Below, in pieces: positions 44,753 through 54,315 of a stretch of 64,000 bases of DNA. The stretch lies in assembly GCA_963763325.1 (NCBI GenBank), contig CAVXOL010000019.1:399243-463242 (forward strand), read 5' to 3'. Each line of letters begins with the position of its first letter. Position 1 is the stretch's first letter. Below the pieces are notes generated by a model, which was not told where the DNA came from, did no database searches, and worked only from the letters and a program-made list of their open reading frames with translations. The stretch is from JBBECJ01 sp963763325. GTDB taxonomy: Bacteria; Chloroflexota; Chloroflexia; Thermomicrobiales; CFX8. The position numbers and the translations under genes were made by a program.

Positions 44753-46549
44753 ATGAGTGGGGGATCGAACGACGACAGGCCAGCCGGAAACCAGATCGCG
44801 AGCGGGCTGCTCGGCCGCGACCGCTTCCAGCATGCATTCTTTGCGGCCGTGATCGGTATGGCAATCGTCACGATCGACGGCAACTTTCTGCAGGTCAACC
44901 CAGCCCTCTGTGATCTGGTCGGTTACAGCGAGGACGACCTGCTGCGCGAGACACATGCGTCGATCACCCATCCGGACGATGTCCAGATGGACGCCGAGCA
45001 GACCAGGCGCCTGCTGAGCGGCGAAACTGACAATGATCAGATCGAGAAACGCTATATTCACCGCGATGGGCATGAGATCTGGGCCGAGCTGTCGGTCTCG
45101 CTGGTCCGCAACGACAGCGGCCAGCCTCGGTACCTCGTCGCGCAGATGGTGGATATCACTGACCGAAAGCTGTTCGAGCAACAACTCCTTCATCAGGCAT
45201 TCCATGACCGGCTGACCGGCCTGCCGAATCGTGGGCTCTTCATGGACCGGCTCGAGCACGCTCTGGCCCGCCGCCCGCGTGAGGAAGAGACGATCGCCGT
45301 CATCTTCCTCGATCTCGACAACTTCAAGGTCATCAACGACAGTCTCGGCCACCGCGCCGGAGACCAGTTGCTGATGACGATGGCCGCTCGGCTCCAGACG
45401 TGTGTCCGCGAAGGTGACACCGTCGCCCGGCTCGGTGGCGACGAGTTCACCGTCCTGCTGGAGCACATCACCGACATCACCGACGCGATCCTGGTTGCCC
45501 AGCGGATCGCCGAGCAATCGCTGACGCTCTACACGATTGGTGACCGCGAGATATCCGTGACGGCCAGTATCGGCATCGCCCTGCCAGGTGAGGAAGGTGA
45601 ATCAGCCGACGATCTGATCCGCAACGCCGACATCGCGATGTACGAAGCCAAACGACGGGGCAAGGCGCGGTACGAAGTGTTCGCCGCGCCGATGAACGTC
45701 CGCGCCAACGAGCGGCTGGATATCGAGATTGAGCTGCAACGGGCGATCGAACGCGGTGAGTTCGTCCTGCACTACCAGCCAGTCGTCGATCTACGGACGG
45801 GACGCATCTACGAGGTCGAGGCACTTATCCGCTGGAGGCATCCACTCCGTGGACTGCTGCCACCCGCTGACTTCATCTCGATCGCCGAAGAGACCGGCGC
45901 GATGATCGACATCGGCGGCTGGGTGCTGCGGCGAGCCTGCCGGAAGCTGATGCAATGGCAGCAGGAGTTCCCGGCCCCGGCCGGTCAGCCACCTCTAACG
46001 ATGAGCGTCAATCTCTCAACGCGCCAGTTCCTGCAACCGTCGCTCGTGGACACCGTCCGAGAGGTCCTCAACGAAACCGGGATCAACCCACAGACCCTGA
46101 AGCTCGAGGTGAATGAGCGCGTCATCATGGAGGATGCCGCCTCGGCGATCGCAACCCTCCACGATCTGCGGTCGCTGGGGATCACGCTGGCGATCGACGA
46201 CTTCGGGACCGGCTATTCATCGCTCGCCTATCTCAAGCAGTTCGCGGTGAATATCCTCAAGATTGACCGTATGTTCGTCGACGGCATCAGCCGCGATGCT
46301 GAGGACACGTCGATCGTCGAGTCCGTGATCGCGATCGGCAAGTCACTCGGCATCAGGACGGTCGCTGAGGGCGTTGAAACGCCGGCCCAGCTCGCGTTCC
46401 TGACCGCTCGCGGCTGCAACAGCGGCCAGGGCCACCTCTTCTCGCCACCGCTGCCCCCGGAGGAGTTCACCACCCTTCTCCGCAACCAGACCACCTATCG
46501 CATCCCACCGCCGGGTGGTGGCCTGGTGTTGTCCTTCCTGGGAGGATAG
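44753..46549 (+). CDS. PAS-GGDEF-EAL cyclic-di-GMP turnover protein
   Basis: 598 residues. PAS sensor domain about 25-140 (FFAAVIGMAIVTIDGNFLQVN ... YLVAQMVDITDRK). Diguanylate cyclase domain about 175-325 with intact RLGGDEF active site (GGDEFTVLLEH). Phosphodiesterase domain about 345-590 with EVEALIRWRHP (EAL), SVNLSTRQF, DDFGTGYSSL and FVDGISRD. Both domains look catalytically competent, so it may make or degrade c-di-GMP depending on the signal. No transmembrane helix, so it is cytoplasmic. The ribosome site at ATG 44753 is weak. Confidence 0.93.
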   Translation: MSGGSNDDRPAGNQIASGLLGRDRFQHAFFAAVIGMAIVTIDGNFLQVNPALCDLVGYSEDDLLRETHASITHPDDVQMDAEQTRRLLSGETDNDQIEKRYIHRDGHEIWAELSVSLVRNDSGQPRYLVAQMVDITDRKLFEQQLLHQAFHDRLTGLPNRGLFMDRLEHALARRPREEETIAVIFLDLDNFKVINDSLGHRAGDQLLMTMAARLQTCVREGDTVARLGGDEFTVLLEHITDITDAILVAQRIAEQSLTLYTIGDREISVTASIGIALPGEEGESADDLIRNADIAMYEAKRRGKARYEVFAAPMNVRANERLDIEIELQRAIERGEFVLHYQPVVDLRTGRIYEVEALIRWRHPLRGLLPPADFISIAEETGAMIDIGGWVLRRACRKLMQWQQEFPAPAGQPPLTMSVNLSTRQFLQPSLVDTVREVLNETGINPQTLKLEVNERVIMEDAASAIATLHDLRSLGITLAIDDFGTGYSSLAYLKQFAVNILKIDRMFVDGISRDAEDTSIVESVIAIGKSLGIRTVAEGVETPAQLAFLTARGCNSGQGHLFSPPLPPEEFTTLLRNQTTYRIPPPGGGLVLSFLGG

Positions 46550-46574
46550 CCGCGCCGTTGTCCGTCGTTACGGC

Positions 46575-48146
46575 TCAGTGTGACGGCGGGGAATCAAGCA
46601 CCAGCCGAATGCTGGCATGAGGATCGAACGACAGCGCTGCCAGACGAGCCCACGTCAATTCAACGGACGGCCGGAGGAGGTGGCCGGTCTCTGAGTCATC
46701 CGGAAAGAGCAGGCTCAACTTATGGGAGATACGCCCCTTCAACCCGGAGTTGTCGAGGGTGTAGCGCAACGTGTCGATGAAGCAATTGCCGGTCTGAGAT
46801 GACGGCACTCCGACCACCTCCGCGCCAAGCTTGAAGAGTAGCGACGCCACGTCAAATCCCGCGCTGTAGGTCCGCGCCGAAGTCAGGACGACAACACGCA
46901 GCCCCGGGTTCCTCCCCAGTCGATTGGACCGGTACGCGGCTGAGAATGTCGGCGACATCGCGACGGCTGCATGCAGCTTCGCGCGCCGCTCGGAGAGGAT
47001 CGCATCCGACTGCCCCTCGCGTTGCTGCCGCTCCCAGGCAATCTGCTCGGTGAAGTCATATTCAACGTCACGGCGGGGCACACTTCGATTGTTGTCATAA
47101 TACAACGCTGAATAGCGACGTACCTGATAGCCGGGATCACGACTCACGAGCGCGTCTTCACCATACAGGAACCAGCCGAGGATCGTCGCGAGGAAGCTGT
47201 TCCCGCCGGTCGAGTCACGCAGATCGACCAGCAGCGTTTGCAGTCCACCTGCATCGACAGCCTCGAATACATCGCGGAAGAGGTCGGTCGCGGCTGGGAC
47301 GGCTGCGATCCGCGCATCGACTGTCTCAGGAGGGTCATGTCCCAATGCCAGCCGTGCCGTCTGCTCAAGATGGTGGCCGAGCGTGTGGTGGTAGCCCATC
47401 GAGCGCCAGATTTCAAACGCCTCGCGGTACCACATCAGTGGGCCGATCCGCAGCAGCGCCGTCCGCTCATCAAGCATCTGCCAGCCGAGTTGCGCTACAT
47501 TCAGCGGCTCAAGCTGAATCGTGCTGGCCGGCTCAATCAGAGCGCCAGGTGCCTCGGCGGACCATGGAAACGTCGCAGCAACGGATTCACCATCCGGTAG
47601 CGACAACGTCACGCGCAGCCCGTCTGGATCGTAGCCAGTGCCCAGCAGATCGTGCAGCAAGCCGGGGTGGGCAAGCGCGCCAGCGAGGTGGACAAGGTTG
47701 TTGTAGACGTTGTCATACCCGCGCAGATCGCCCATCCGGGAGGTCAACTCAACGAACGACACGTCGCCAACCATGACCAACCGACCGCCGAGCAGCACAC
47801 GATCCTCGACGCGATAGACCGCTGCGACATACAGGCTCTCGTCAACGATGCCCCACTCGACCCAGGGACGCGAACGCCGTGCCAGCCCCTCCTCGGCGCG
47901 AGCATCGACCGCCTCGTCCGGATCGACAGGATCGTAGATGGCCGTGTGCCCGTCCCCAACCGACGCCACCAACGGGCGGAGCAGCTGCAACAGTTCGGCC
48001 GCCGTCACACCGCCGTCCGGAACCGCCGCTACAGCGTCCTCAACCCGCCGGTTGAACGCGACCATCCCACCACCACGCAGGTACGGATCGGGATGCGACT
48101 CCGCCAGCAAACGCGCGAGCTGCCGGATGTCGGATCGAGAATCCAT
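46575..48146 (-). CDS. S41-like (C-terminal processing protease-type) protein
   Basis: 523 residues from ATG 48146. The S41 fold is indicated by LLQLLRPLVASVGDGHTAIYDP near the N-terminus (interface and domain 1) and by VVVLTSARTYSAGFDVASLLFKLGAEVVGVPSSQTGN (about residues 420-455). In the latter, the Ser of TYSAG sits where the S41 nucleophile is found. No signal peptide or PDZ domain is obvious. Substrate unknown. The frame is open to 48209 but overlaps the PIN gene's stop, so the shorter start is preferred. Confidence 0.75.
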   Translation of the reverse strand: MDSRSDIRQLARLLAESHPDPYLRGGGMVAFNRRVEDAVAAVPDGGVTAAELLQLLRPLVASVGDGHTAIYDPVDPDEAVDARAEEGLARRSRPWVEWGIVDESLYVAAVYRVEDRVLLGGRLVMVGDVSFVELTSRMGDLRGYDNVYNNLVHLAGALAHPGLLHDLLGTGYDPDGLRVTLSLPDGESVAATFPWSAEAPGALIEPASTIQLEPLNVAQLGWQMLDERTALLRIGPLMWYREAFEIWRSMGYHHTLGHHLEQTARLALGHDPPETVDARIAAVPAATDLFRDVFEAVDAGGLQTLLVDLRDSTGGNSFLATILGWFLYGEDALVSRDPGYQVRRYSALYYDNNRSVPRRDVEYDFTEQIAWERQQREGQSDAILSERRAKLHAAVAMSPTFSAAYRSNRLGRNPGLRVVVLTSARTYSAGFDVASLLFKLGAEVVGVPSSQTGNCFIDTLRYTLDNSGLKGRISHKLSLLFPDDSETGHLLRPSVELTWARLAALSFDPHASIRLVLDSPPSH

Positions 48147-48184
48147 AGCTGAAAGTGGCTTGAGCAGGCCTGACGCTGAATCAG

Positions 48185-48622
48185 TCACAACTCCCCAATA
48201 ATTGTCCACCCGTACTGTGCAAAGTGCCGATCGATCGCGAAGGCGATAGTGATTCCGAGCCGCTCCATCACGGCGAAGCTGGCAGCATCTACAAACGAGA
48301 ATGCCTTGTCTTCGTATCGTTCGATGATCTCCCAGGCACGCTGCTCGTCTAACTCGGTAACGCGCTCGATCGTGAGTGTCGGGCTTTGGCGCAATCCTTG
48401 AAGCACGGTCAGGGCGAGATACTGGTTGCCTCGGGCAAGGACAAGGGCATGGAGTTCCGCAAGAACAAAGTTCGTCGTTACCAGGTGACTTCGCTCGGAG
48501 ATCAACCGCGCGATCAACGCGCGGGCGGCGTCGGACGCACGATTGTCACGATCTGACGCCGCATAGAACGCCGACGTATCAACGAAGACACGGTTAGGGG
48601 CGATCGGCCCGGAACCGCTCAT
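48185..48622 (-). CDS. PIN-domain toxin, VapC-like
   Basis: 145 residues. Four conserved PIN acidic positions are visible: VFVDTSAFYA, NFVLAELHAL, AFSFVDAASF and AFAIDRHF. PIN toxins are RNases that inhibit translation. The gene start overlaps the end of the upstream small gene by four bases (ATGA-type), a normal toxin-antitoxin arrangement. It precedes the S41-like gene. Confidence 0.85.
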   Translation of the reverse strand: MSGSGPIAPNRVFVDTSAFYAASDRDNRASDAARALIARLISERSHLVTTNFVLAELHALVLARGNQYLALTVLQGLRQSPTLTIERVTELDEQRAWEIIERYEDKAFSFVDAASFAVMERLGITIAFAIDRHFAQYGWTIIGEL

Positions 48623-48954
48623 CGACGCTCGGTCAAGTATGCCTCGGCAAGGTATCGATACTTGTCCTGAGCCACGTCATTGTTCGGCTCGCCCGAAGCG
48701 AAGACGCCGAGAATACTCAAGAGAGGATCATCACCTGCAAGATCGATGTCCGAACTGGTTGACGTCTGGTCTGATTCTTCGGGATCAGCATCGTGTTCAA
48801 TAGATTCAATCGTGCGAGTGGACACATCACCGATCTCAATGACTTCTTCTCCGGTATGTACCTGTACGTGCCTGTGCTCGGACGCGGCGCGCTTCAACAC
48901 GATCACAATGTCACTATCCGGGCTGAGATGGAGGATGCTCGGTTCCGTCGCCAC
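48619..48954 (-). CDS. Probable antitoxin partner of the PIN protein
   Basis: 111 residues, acidic (HDADPEESDQTSTSSDIDLAG), with a beta-hairpin-like start (ILHLSPDSDIVIVLKRAASE). It ends LTERR, overlapping the PIN gene by four bases. No clear DNA-binding motif, so it is recognised mainly by its position and charge. It may neutralise the PIN toxin by a C-terminal tail and bind its own promoter region in 48955-49025. Confidence 0.6.
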   Translation of the reverse strand: MATEPSILHLSPDSDIVIVLKRAASEHRHVQVHTGEEVIEIGDVSTRTIESIEHDADPEESDQTSTSSDIDLAGDDPLLSILGVFASGEPNNDVAQDKYRYLAEAYLTERR

Positions 48955-49025
48955 AATCGTCTCCTACCGTCGTTCTCCTGCGACCAGCAACGATCATTTT
49001 GCCACGCTGCACCCAGATAGCACCG

Positions 49026-50802
49026 CTACCGGCAATTCTCAAACACCCTGCGAACGATCGCCAGCGTCGCCGCATAGGTCGAATCCATGCCGCGATAGGA
49101 CATGCCGCGGGCGCCGAGGGTGTGGGCATGGGAGTAGGGTGTATCAGAGGCGTAGTGGATGATACCGATGTCGATCGGGACCTGGCTGAGGTTGACGCTC
49201 TCGCGCTGAGGGTGGCGCGTCAGGTAGGCATCCTCATAGAGAGCCGAGAGGAACGGGCCGGCTTCCATCTCGACGACCGTGTAGTTCTCACGATAGTAGA
49301 AGTCGAGGTAGCCGCGGTTCTGGAGGTAGGTACCTTTGACGGTGACGGCGCGCTGGTTGTCGAGGGTCGAGCCGTAGACGAGGAACGGCGCGAGGTCAGC
49401 GCTGGAGAACGAGTTGGCGAACCAGTAAGTGTTGTCGGAATGTTCGTCGTAGACGACATCCGAGATCATCACGTCGCCGATCCGGGCGTTGAGCGTGGCA
49501 GCCTTGCCGAGCACATAGACACCGCGCAACTGGGCGACTTCGGCCGAGACCTGACTCAGAATGTGATAGGCGGCCAGCCCGAGTGGGTAATTGATGTTGA
49601 CGATGATGGCATCGGTCTTCGGCGGCGGGCCACAGACTTTGAGGATGCGCGGGTCGAGGTCAGCCGCGTCCAACCTGGCAAGATCGATGATCTGAATGCC
49701 GACATCGAGGGCGCTGTCCGGCTCGATCGTGACGATGCCGCGTTCCTCCTCCTCGCGATTACGATCGGGGCGGTCAGGACCGTTGGCAGCATAGTAGAGG
49801 CGGGCGGCGAAATAGAGGAAGTTGTCCCACGAGGAGCGGGTATCGCCCGATTGCAGCTTGCGCAGTTCCGGCAGCAGATCGGGGTGCTGGCTCTCTTCGA
49901 TAAAAGCGACCAGCTCATCACGCCGGCGCCGGGCAGTGCCGCTCAGGATGTTGGCGATCGAGTGCAGGTTCGAGGAGACGAAGTAGACAGGTCGTTCGGT
50001 CAGCCCCAGATCGTCCAGCGCCCTGCCTACTGGCCCCCACCAGCGCCGCGCCGAACGTGAGAAGCCCAGGTGCGTCCCACCCAGCATGTGCAGGTGGACA
50101 TCGCGCTTGCCGGTGGCGACGCTCCGCAGGTTCGGCCAGAACTCGGCTCCCCAGGCAATCCGGAGTCGCGCCCAGTCGCTCGCGCCAATCCCGAGCGCAA
50201 CACCAATCGCGTCCAACTCTTCCGGATCAACATGCGCGCGCGCGGTGCTATCAACGCCGATTCGGCGCCTTCAGGTCCTCGTCGTCACGAATTCGGACGT
50301 GCAGCTTGTTCCATTCGATCTGCCAGGCGACGATCGTCGGGATCAGGTCGTCGAGATCGGACATCGAGCCGACGTAGACGGCCAGCGTCTCGTGGCCATC
50401 GTAGTGCCAGCGGCGGCGACGGCCAGGAGCCGAGACAAGTTCCCAGCTCGCAAGATCGGTATAGCCGTGGCGATCGAAGACGGCCGGCGACTGGCCAAGC
50501 AGGATTCTCTTGACGCGCACGATCTCCGGTGGCAACCGCAGCGTGCTGTACATGAAGGCATTCATATCGGGCGATGGGTCAGCGGCGTGGGAGTGCAGGC
50601 TGGACTGGATGTTGAGGTGCGCCGCGACGAGCGCATCGACCGCGACTGGCCCCGACGAGCGCAGCAGCGTCGCATAGGTCCGAGCGTAGAGATCGACCTC
50701 ACGCTTACCGGCCGGCGCCGTCTGGCTATCGTTCAGTCCCGGCCCAACGGCGCCGTCTGTCGCATCCTCTCCGGCCATCATCCCTCGGTCCCGCACCTGC
50801 AT
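49026..50802 (-). CDS. Large nucleoside-phosphorylase-like protein (one frameshift)
   Basis: About 592 residues when two frames are joined near 50250 (EDLKAPNRR then DSTARAHVDPEELDAIGVALG). The C-terminal third has features of the nucleoside phosphorylase (PNP/UDP) superfamily: GVYVLGKAATLNARIGDVMISDVV, TVKGTYLQN and YTVVEMEAGPFLSAL, the last resembling the substrate-binding MEA motif. The N-terminal part has no recognised domain. ATG 50802 has GGAGG upstream. Function unproven; possible roles in purine salvage or nucleoside signalling are inference. Confidence 0.65.
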
Positions 50803-51044
50803 GGCTGTGCCTCCTTCGCTCACCTCCGGACGGCCGCCACAGGCCGTAGTGGATGATACCCTGCCACGGAACTCATCCAATACTGCTTGCCATCCCTTCG
50901 TCTGAAGGTTCGTGCACTACGGGATAATCAACCTGGTCTCCGTCGTCATTGTGACAGTCCTGTGATGCCCGATGTCCCAACGGCGAGTGTCCGTACGCTA
51001 CTCTTGCCGGATAGCGGGGCAGTCATCTCCAGGAGGTTCAGACG

Positions 51045-51446
51045 TTGGCGCGAATCGTCAAGCCAGAGCATGAACAACAGCGGCGCATTCTGATCGTCGA
51101 GGATGAGACCGATATCCTGGCGCTGATGACGTTTGTCCTCGAACGGGCCGGATATGACGTTGTCTGTGTCACGGCGGTAGCCGAAGCGCGGGCGGCGATC
51201 TCGCTCTACGTCTTCGACGCCGCGCTCGTCGACCTCTGCCTGCCTGATGGCCGTGGCGACGAGGTCGTCGACATCCTGCGCGCAACGTCACCGAACACCC
51301 ACATCGTCGTCACGTCGGCGTTTACGCAGTCGTCACTCGTGCCGGAATATGCTACCGACGCGGGCGACACGTTCCTGGCGAAGCCATTCAGTACCGGCGC
51401 CCTTGTCGCGGCCATCGCGAACCGGCCATTGGTCGCGAGCGTCTGA
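51045..51446 (+). CDS. Stand-alone response-regulator receiver protein
   Basis: 133 residues, single CheY-like domain: RILIVEDETDILALM, phospho-acceptor Asp in DAALVDLCLPDG, and FLAKPFSTGAL. No output domain. The TTG at 51045 is set by AGGAGG eight bases upstream. The pattern differs from the receivers at 11935 and 53365. No kinase gene is adjacent. Confidence 0.85.
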   Translation: MARIVKPEHEQQRRILIVEDETDILALMTFVLERAGYDVVCVTAVAEARAAISLYVFDAALVDLCLPDGRGDEVVDILRATSPNTHIVVTSAFTQSSLVPEYATDAGDTFLAKPFSTGALVAAIANRPLVASV

Positions 51447-51572
51447 CCGCTCCTCTCATCACCGCATACACCATTCCATCCTCCCGCTCGGACCCGGGGC
51501 TGCAGACCCGGGCCTGAGCATCTCCGGCACTCGTGTCCCACACGTTGCGCCGGCATTGACGCTCGGCAATAC

Positions 51573-51669
51573 TGGCAAGGGGATAGGGAACAGGAGTGAG
51601 TTCATTGCCGCAATCGAATGATGTCGCAAGCCCAGCATCAGCTCGTCCGTCACCCCTATCCCCTTGCCA
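51573..51669. repeat. Perfect 16-base inverted repeat upstream of the M81 gene
   Basis: TGGCAAGGGGATAGGG (51573-51588) pairs exactly with CCCTATCCCCTTGCCA (51654-51669). The right arm ends at the base before ATG 51670, so its transcript would bury the ribosome site of the peptidase gene. Short AACAGG units follow the left arm. Confidence 0.75.
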
Positions 51670-53178
51670 ATGCGCGTAGCCATCGGCGGCATCTCGCACG
51701 AGACCAATACGTTCTCGTCCATCCCGGCTGATCTGGCGCAGTTCCAGACACGAACGCTGCTACGCGGCGCGGCGCTGATCCAGGCCAGCCGCGGCGTCGG
51801 CAACGTGCTGGGCGGGATGGTCGACACGGCATCGGAACTCGGTTGGCAACTCGTCCCGCTGCTGTTCGCATCGGCGACGCCTTCTGGAAAAGTGCGGCGC
51901 GGGACATTCGAGTCGCTGGCAAATGAGCTGGTCCGAGGATTGTCGGACGCGCGTCGCGATGGTCCGATCGATGGCGTCCTGCTGGCACTGCACGGGGCGA
52001 TGGTCGCCGAATCCATCGAGGACGCCGACGGTGAGCTGTTGCGAAGGGTGCGGAGGGCAGTCGGACCGGAGACGCCGATCGCGGTCGTCTTTGACTTCCA
52101 TGCCAACCTCACGCCCGCCATTGTCGAATACGCCGACCTGATCCTCGGCTTCGAAACCTACCCGCACATCGATACCTACGAGCGCGGCGGCGATGCCGTC
52201 AGGCATCTGGAGATGCTTCACCGGCGGGCGATTCAGCCCGTCCACGCGCTGCGCCAGGTGCCGATGCTCATCTCGCTGCCGGCCCAGTGGAGCGACGCGT
52301 CGATGCCGATGGGAAGGCTGATGAGGATGGCGTTACAACTGAAGCAATCGCCTGGCATCGTCAATGTCGTTCTGACCGGTGGATTTCCCTACAGCGATAT
52401 TCGCGATGCCGGCCTCGCAGTCGTCGTGACGACCGACGGTAACCCGGATCTGGCTGAGCGGACCGCAGATCGGATCGCGCGTGCGGCCTGGGAACGGCGC
52501 GAGCAATTCCGGCCCGACCTGACTCCGCTCGCAGACGCCATCCAGATCGCTCGAGATGGAGCAGGCAGTTCCGGTCCGATCGTCCTGGCCGATGTCGCCG
52601 ACAACCCCGGTGCCGGTGGCTCCGGTGACGGAACGGCCATCCTCGCCGCGCTGCTGGAGGGCGGTGTCGAGGGAGCTGCGCTGGCCGTCATGACCGATTC
52701 GGAAACGGTTGATCTGGCGGAACGGATAGGAGCCGGCAACCGTGGCTGGTTCCAGCTCGGCGGAAAGATCGATCGGCTGCACGGTCCAACGCTCGAGGTC
52801 GAGGCGCGCGTCCGGACGAGCGGCGAGGTCACCTTCACCCATCGTGGTCCAATGGGCGCCGGATCGCGGACACGGCTGGGGAAGACAGTGGTCCTCGAGG
52901 TCGGCGCTGCCGGACACCCACCGGTCGAAGTCATCGTCTGCGAACGTCGCCTCCAGGTGCTCGACCCTGAGCTGTTCCGGGCGGTTGGGATTGCGCCTGA
53001 ACGCCGTCGCGTCCTGGTTGTCAAGTCATCGGTCCACTTTCGCGCCGCGTTCGAGCCGCTTGCCGGAGCGATCATCGCCGTCGACGGCCCGGGACTCTCG
53101 TCACCCAACCTCGCCAGTTTCCATTACCGTCGAGTCCGCCGCCCGATCTGGCCGTTAGACGAGGGAACAGGGATGTAG
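51670..53178 (+). CDS. M81-family metallopeptidase, MlrC-like
   Basis: 502 residues. VAIGGISHETNTFSSIPADLAQF, DGVLLALHGAMVAESIEDADGELL and VVFDFHANLTPAIVEYADLILGFETYPHIDTYERG are the N-terminal DUF1485/M81 signatures with the His and Asp ligands expected of a metallohydrolase. The C-terminal domain includes GAGSRTRLGKTVVLEVG and VKSSVHFRAAFEPLAGAIIAVDGPG. Family members hydrolyse linearised microcystin, but the natural substrate here is unknown. ATG 51670 is used; TTG 51664 is alternative. The last codons (LDEGTGM) lie in a short-unit array. Confidence 0.88.
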   Translation: MRVAIGGISHETNTFSSIPADLAQFQTRTLLRGAALIQASRGVGNVLGGMVDTASELGWQLVPLLFASATPSGKVRRGTFESLANELVRGLSDARRDGPIDGVLLALHGAMVAESIEDADGELLRRVRRAVGPETPIAVVFDFHANLTPAIVEYADLILGFETYPHIDTYERGGDAVRHLEMLHRRAIQPVHALRQVPMLISLPAQWSDASMPMGRLMRMALQLKQSPGIVNVVLTGGFPYSDIRDAGLAVVVTTDGNPDLAERTADRIARAAWERREQFRPDLTPLADAIQIARDGAGSSGPIVLADVADNPGAGGSGDGTAILAALLEGGVEGAALAVMTDSETVDLAERIGAGNRGWFQLGGKIDRLHGPTLEVEARVRTSGEVTFTHRGPMGAGSRTRLGKTVVLEVGAAGHPPVEVIVCERRLQVLDPELFRAVGIAPERRRVLVVKSSVHFRAAFEPLAGAIIAVDGPGLSSPNLASFHYRRVRRPIWPLDEGTGM

Positions 53179-53238
53179 GGAACAGGAGTGAGGCATTGCT
53201 ATCCAGGCTCCGGCTCCCTATATCCCTGTTCCCTCGTC
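53158..53238. repeat. Near-perfect 23-base inverted array over the M81 stop codon
   Basis: Left arm 53158-53180 and right arm 53216-53238 are complementary over 23 bases with one mismatch. Core wording is GAGGGAACAGGGAT. The M81 stop codon (53176-53178) lies inside the left arm, so the repeat encodes the protein's last residues. Loop of about 35 bases. Confidence 0.85.
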
Positions 53239-53364
53239 CAACGGCTTGCACAAAATGGCGCGACAGGTCATTATTCCTGTATCGACGGAAGATCAGACAA
53301 TTCAGCCGCCACGCTACCCCGGCATCGGTATTGCGGGTCGGGAATTGGCGCACGAGGATAGTAG

Positions 53365-54279
53365 ATGGCCAGTCAGCCGCAACCGACGATCCTTGTCATC
53401 GAAGATCACAAGGAATTTCAGGAACTGGTGACGACCCTGCTCGAAGGCGAGGGCTTCAAGGTCGTTGCCGCGAGCTCGAGCGCAGCAGCGCTGGCGGCGC
53501 TCGACATGCTGCGACCATCGCTGATCCTGCTCGACAGTTCGCTGCCGGACGGAGATGGCGTCCACCTGGCTCGGTCAATTCGTGCCAAGCGGATCGCGGC
53601 CCCGATCGTACTGATGACGACGGATTCACGCTCCGATGCCCTCGCAACCGAGATCGGCGCGCTCGAGATCTTAGTCAAGCCCTTCTCGACCGCATCGCTG
53701 CTCTCGACCGTCCGCGCCCGACTCACCAGCCCAACCACGCCAGACATCAACATCCAGACCGGACAGATGGACGGCATTTCACTCGACTTCGTCTCGCCGA
53801 CTCGCGACCTCGGCGAGACTCCGCCCAGCCGTACGACGGCACCGGCGACACAATCCCCTAACTCGGCAGCAGTCCAGCGCGTCCCGCCCGCTCCGGTGTC
53901 TCCTGTCGCGCCGGTGGCGGACACTGCCACGGGACAATGGGAGTACTGTCAGCTGATCGCGGCCGGCCGCAGCGAGATGCGTGGTGAGACGTACTACAGC
54001 GTCGATCTCGTCTACATGGGTTCGACGCTGACCTCGCGCCGGATCGCGAGTCGCGAAGGACCGGCCGCCGCGTCGTGGACGACCAACCCCTGGAAGCAGG
54101 CGATTGGCTTGCTCGGACTCGCCGGTTGGGAGATGGTCAACATCCAGCACGGTGACTATGCTGGCCGAGCCGCCGAGAACTCGACCCTCTCATGGAACAC
54201 CGTCGTCGCCTACTTCCGCCGCCCGGTCCTCCCAGACCGGCCAATTACCGAGCCGAAGATCAGTCTGACGCGAACGTGA
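53365..54279 (+). CDS. Receiver domain fused to a DUF4177-like C-terminal domain
   Basis: 304 residues. Residues 1-120 are a receiver: ILVIEDHKEFQELV, Asp in LILLDSSLPDG and ILVKPFSTASLL. Residues about 135-185 are a Pro/Thr/Ala-rich linker (PSRTTAPATQSPNSAAVQ). Residues about 190-290 resemble the small DUF4177-like fold: WEYCQLIAAGRSEMRGETYYSVD ... LGLAGWEMVNIQHG ... TVVAYFRRP. This is an unusual output for a regulator. ATG 53365 lies 187 bases downstream of the M81 stop. Confidence 0.75.
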   Translation: MASQPQPTILVIEDHKEFQELVTTLLEGEGFKVVAASSSAAALAALDMLRPSLILLDSSLPDGDGVHLARSIRAKRIAAPIVLMTTDSRSDALATEIGALEILVKPFSTASLLSTVRARLTSPTTPDINIQTGQMDGISLDFVSPTRDLGETPPSRTTAPATQSPNSAAVQRVPPAPVSPVAPVADTATGQWEYCQLIAAGRSEMRGETYYSVDLVYMGSTLTSRRIASREGPAAASWTTNPWKQAIGLLGLAGWEMVNIQHGDYAGRAAENSTLSWNTVVAYFRRPVLPDRPITEPKISLTRT

Positions 54280-54315
54280 ACACATGAACCGAGCATTGCG
54301 TGAACGCCTGAAATC

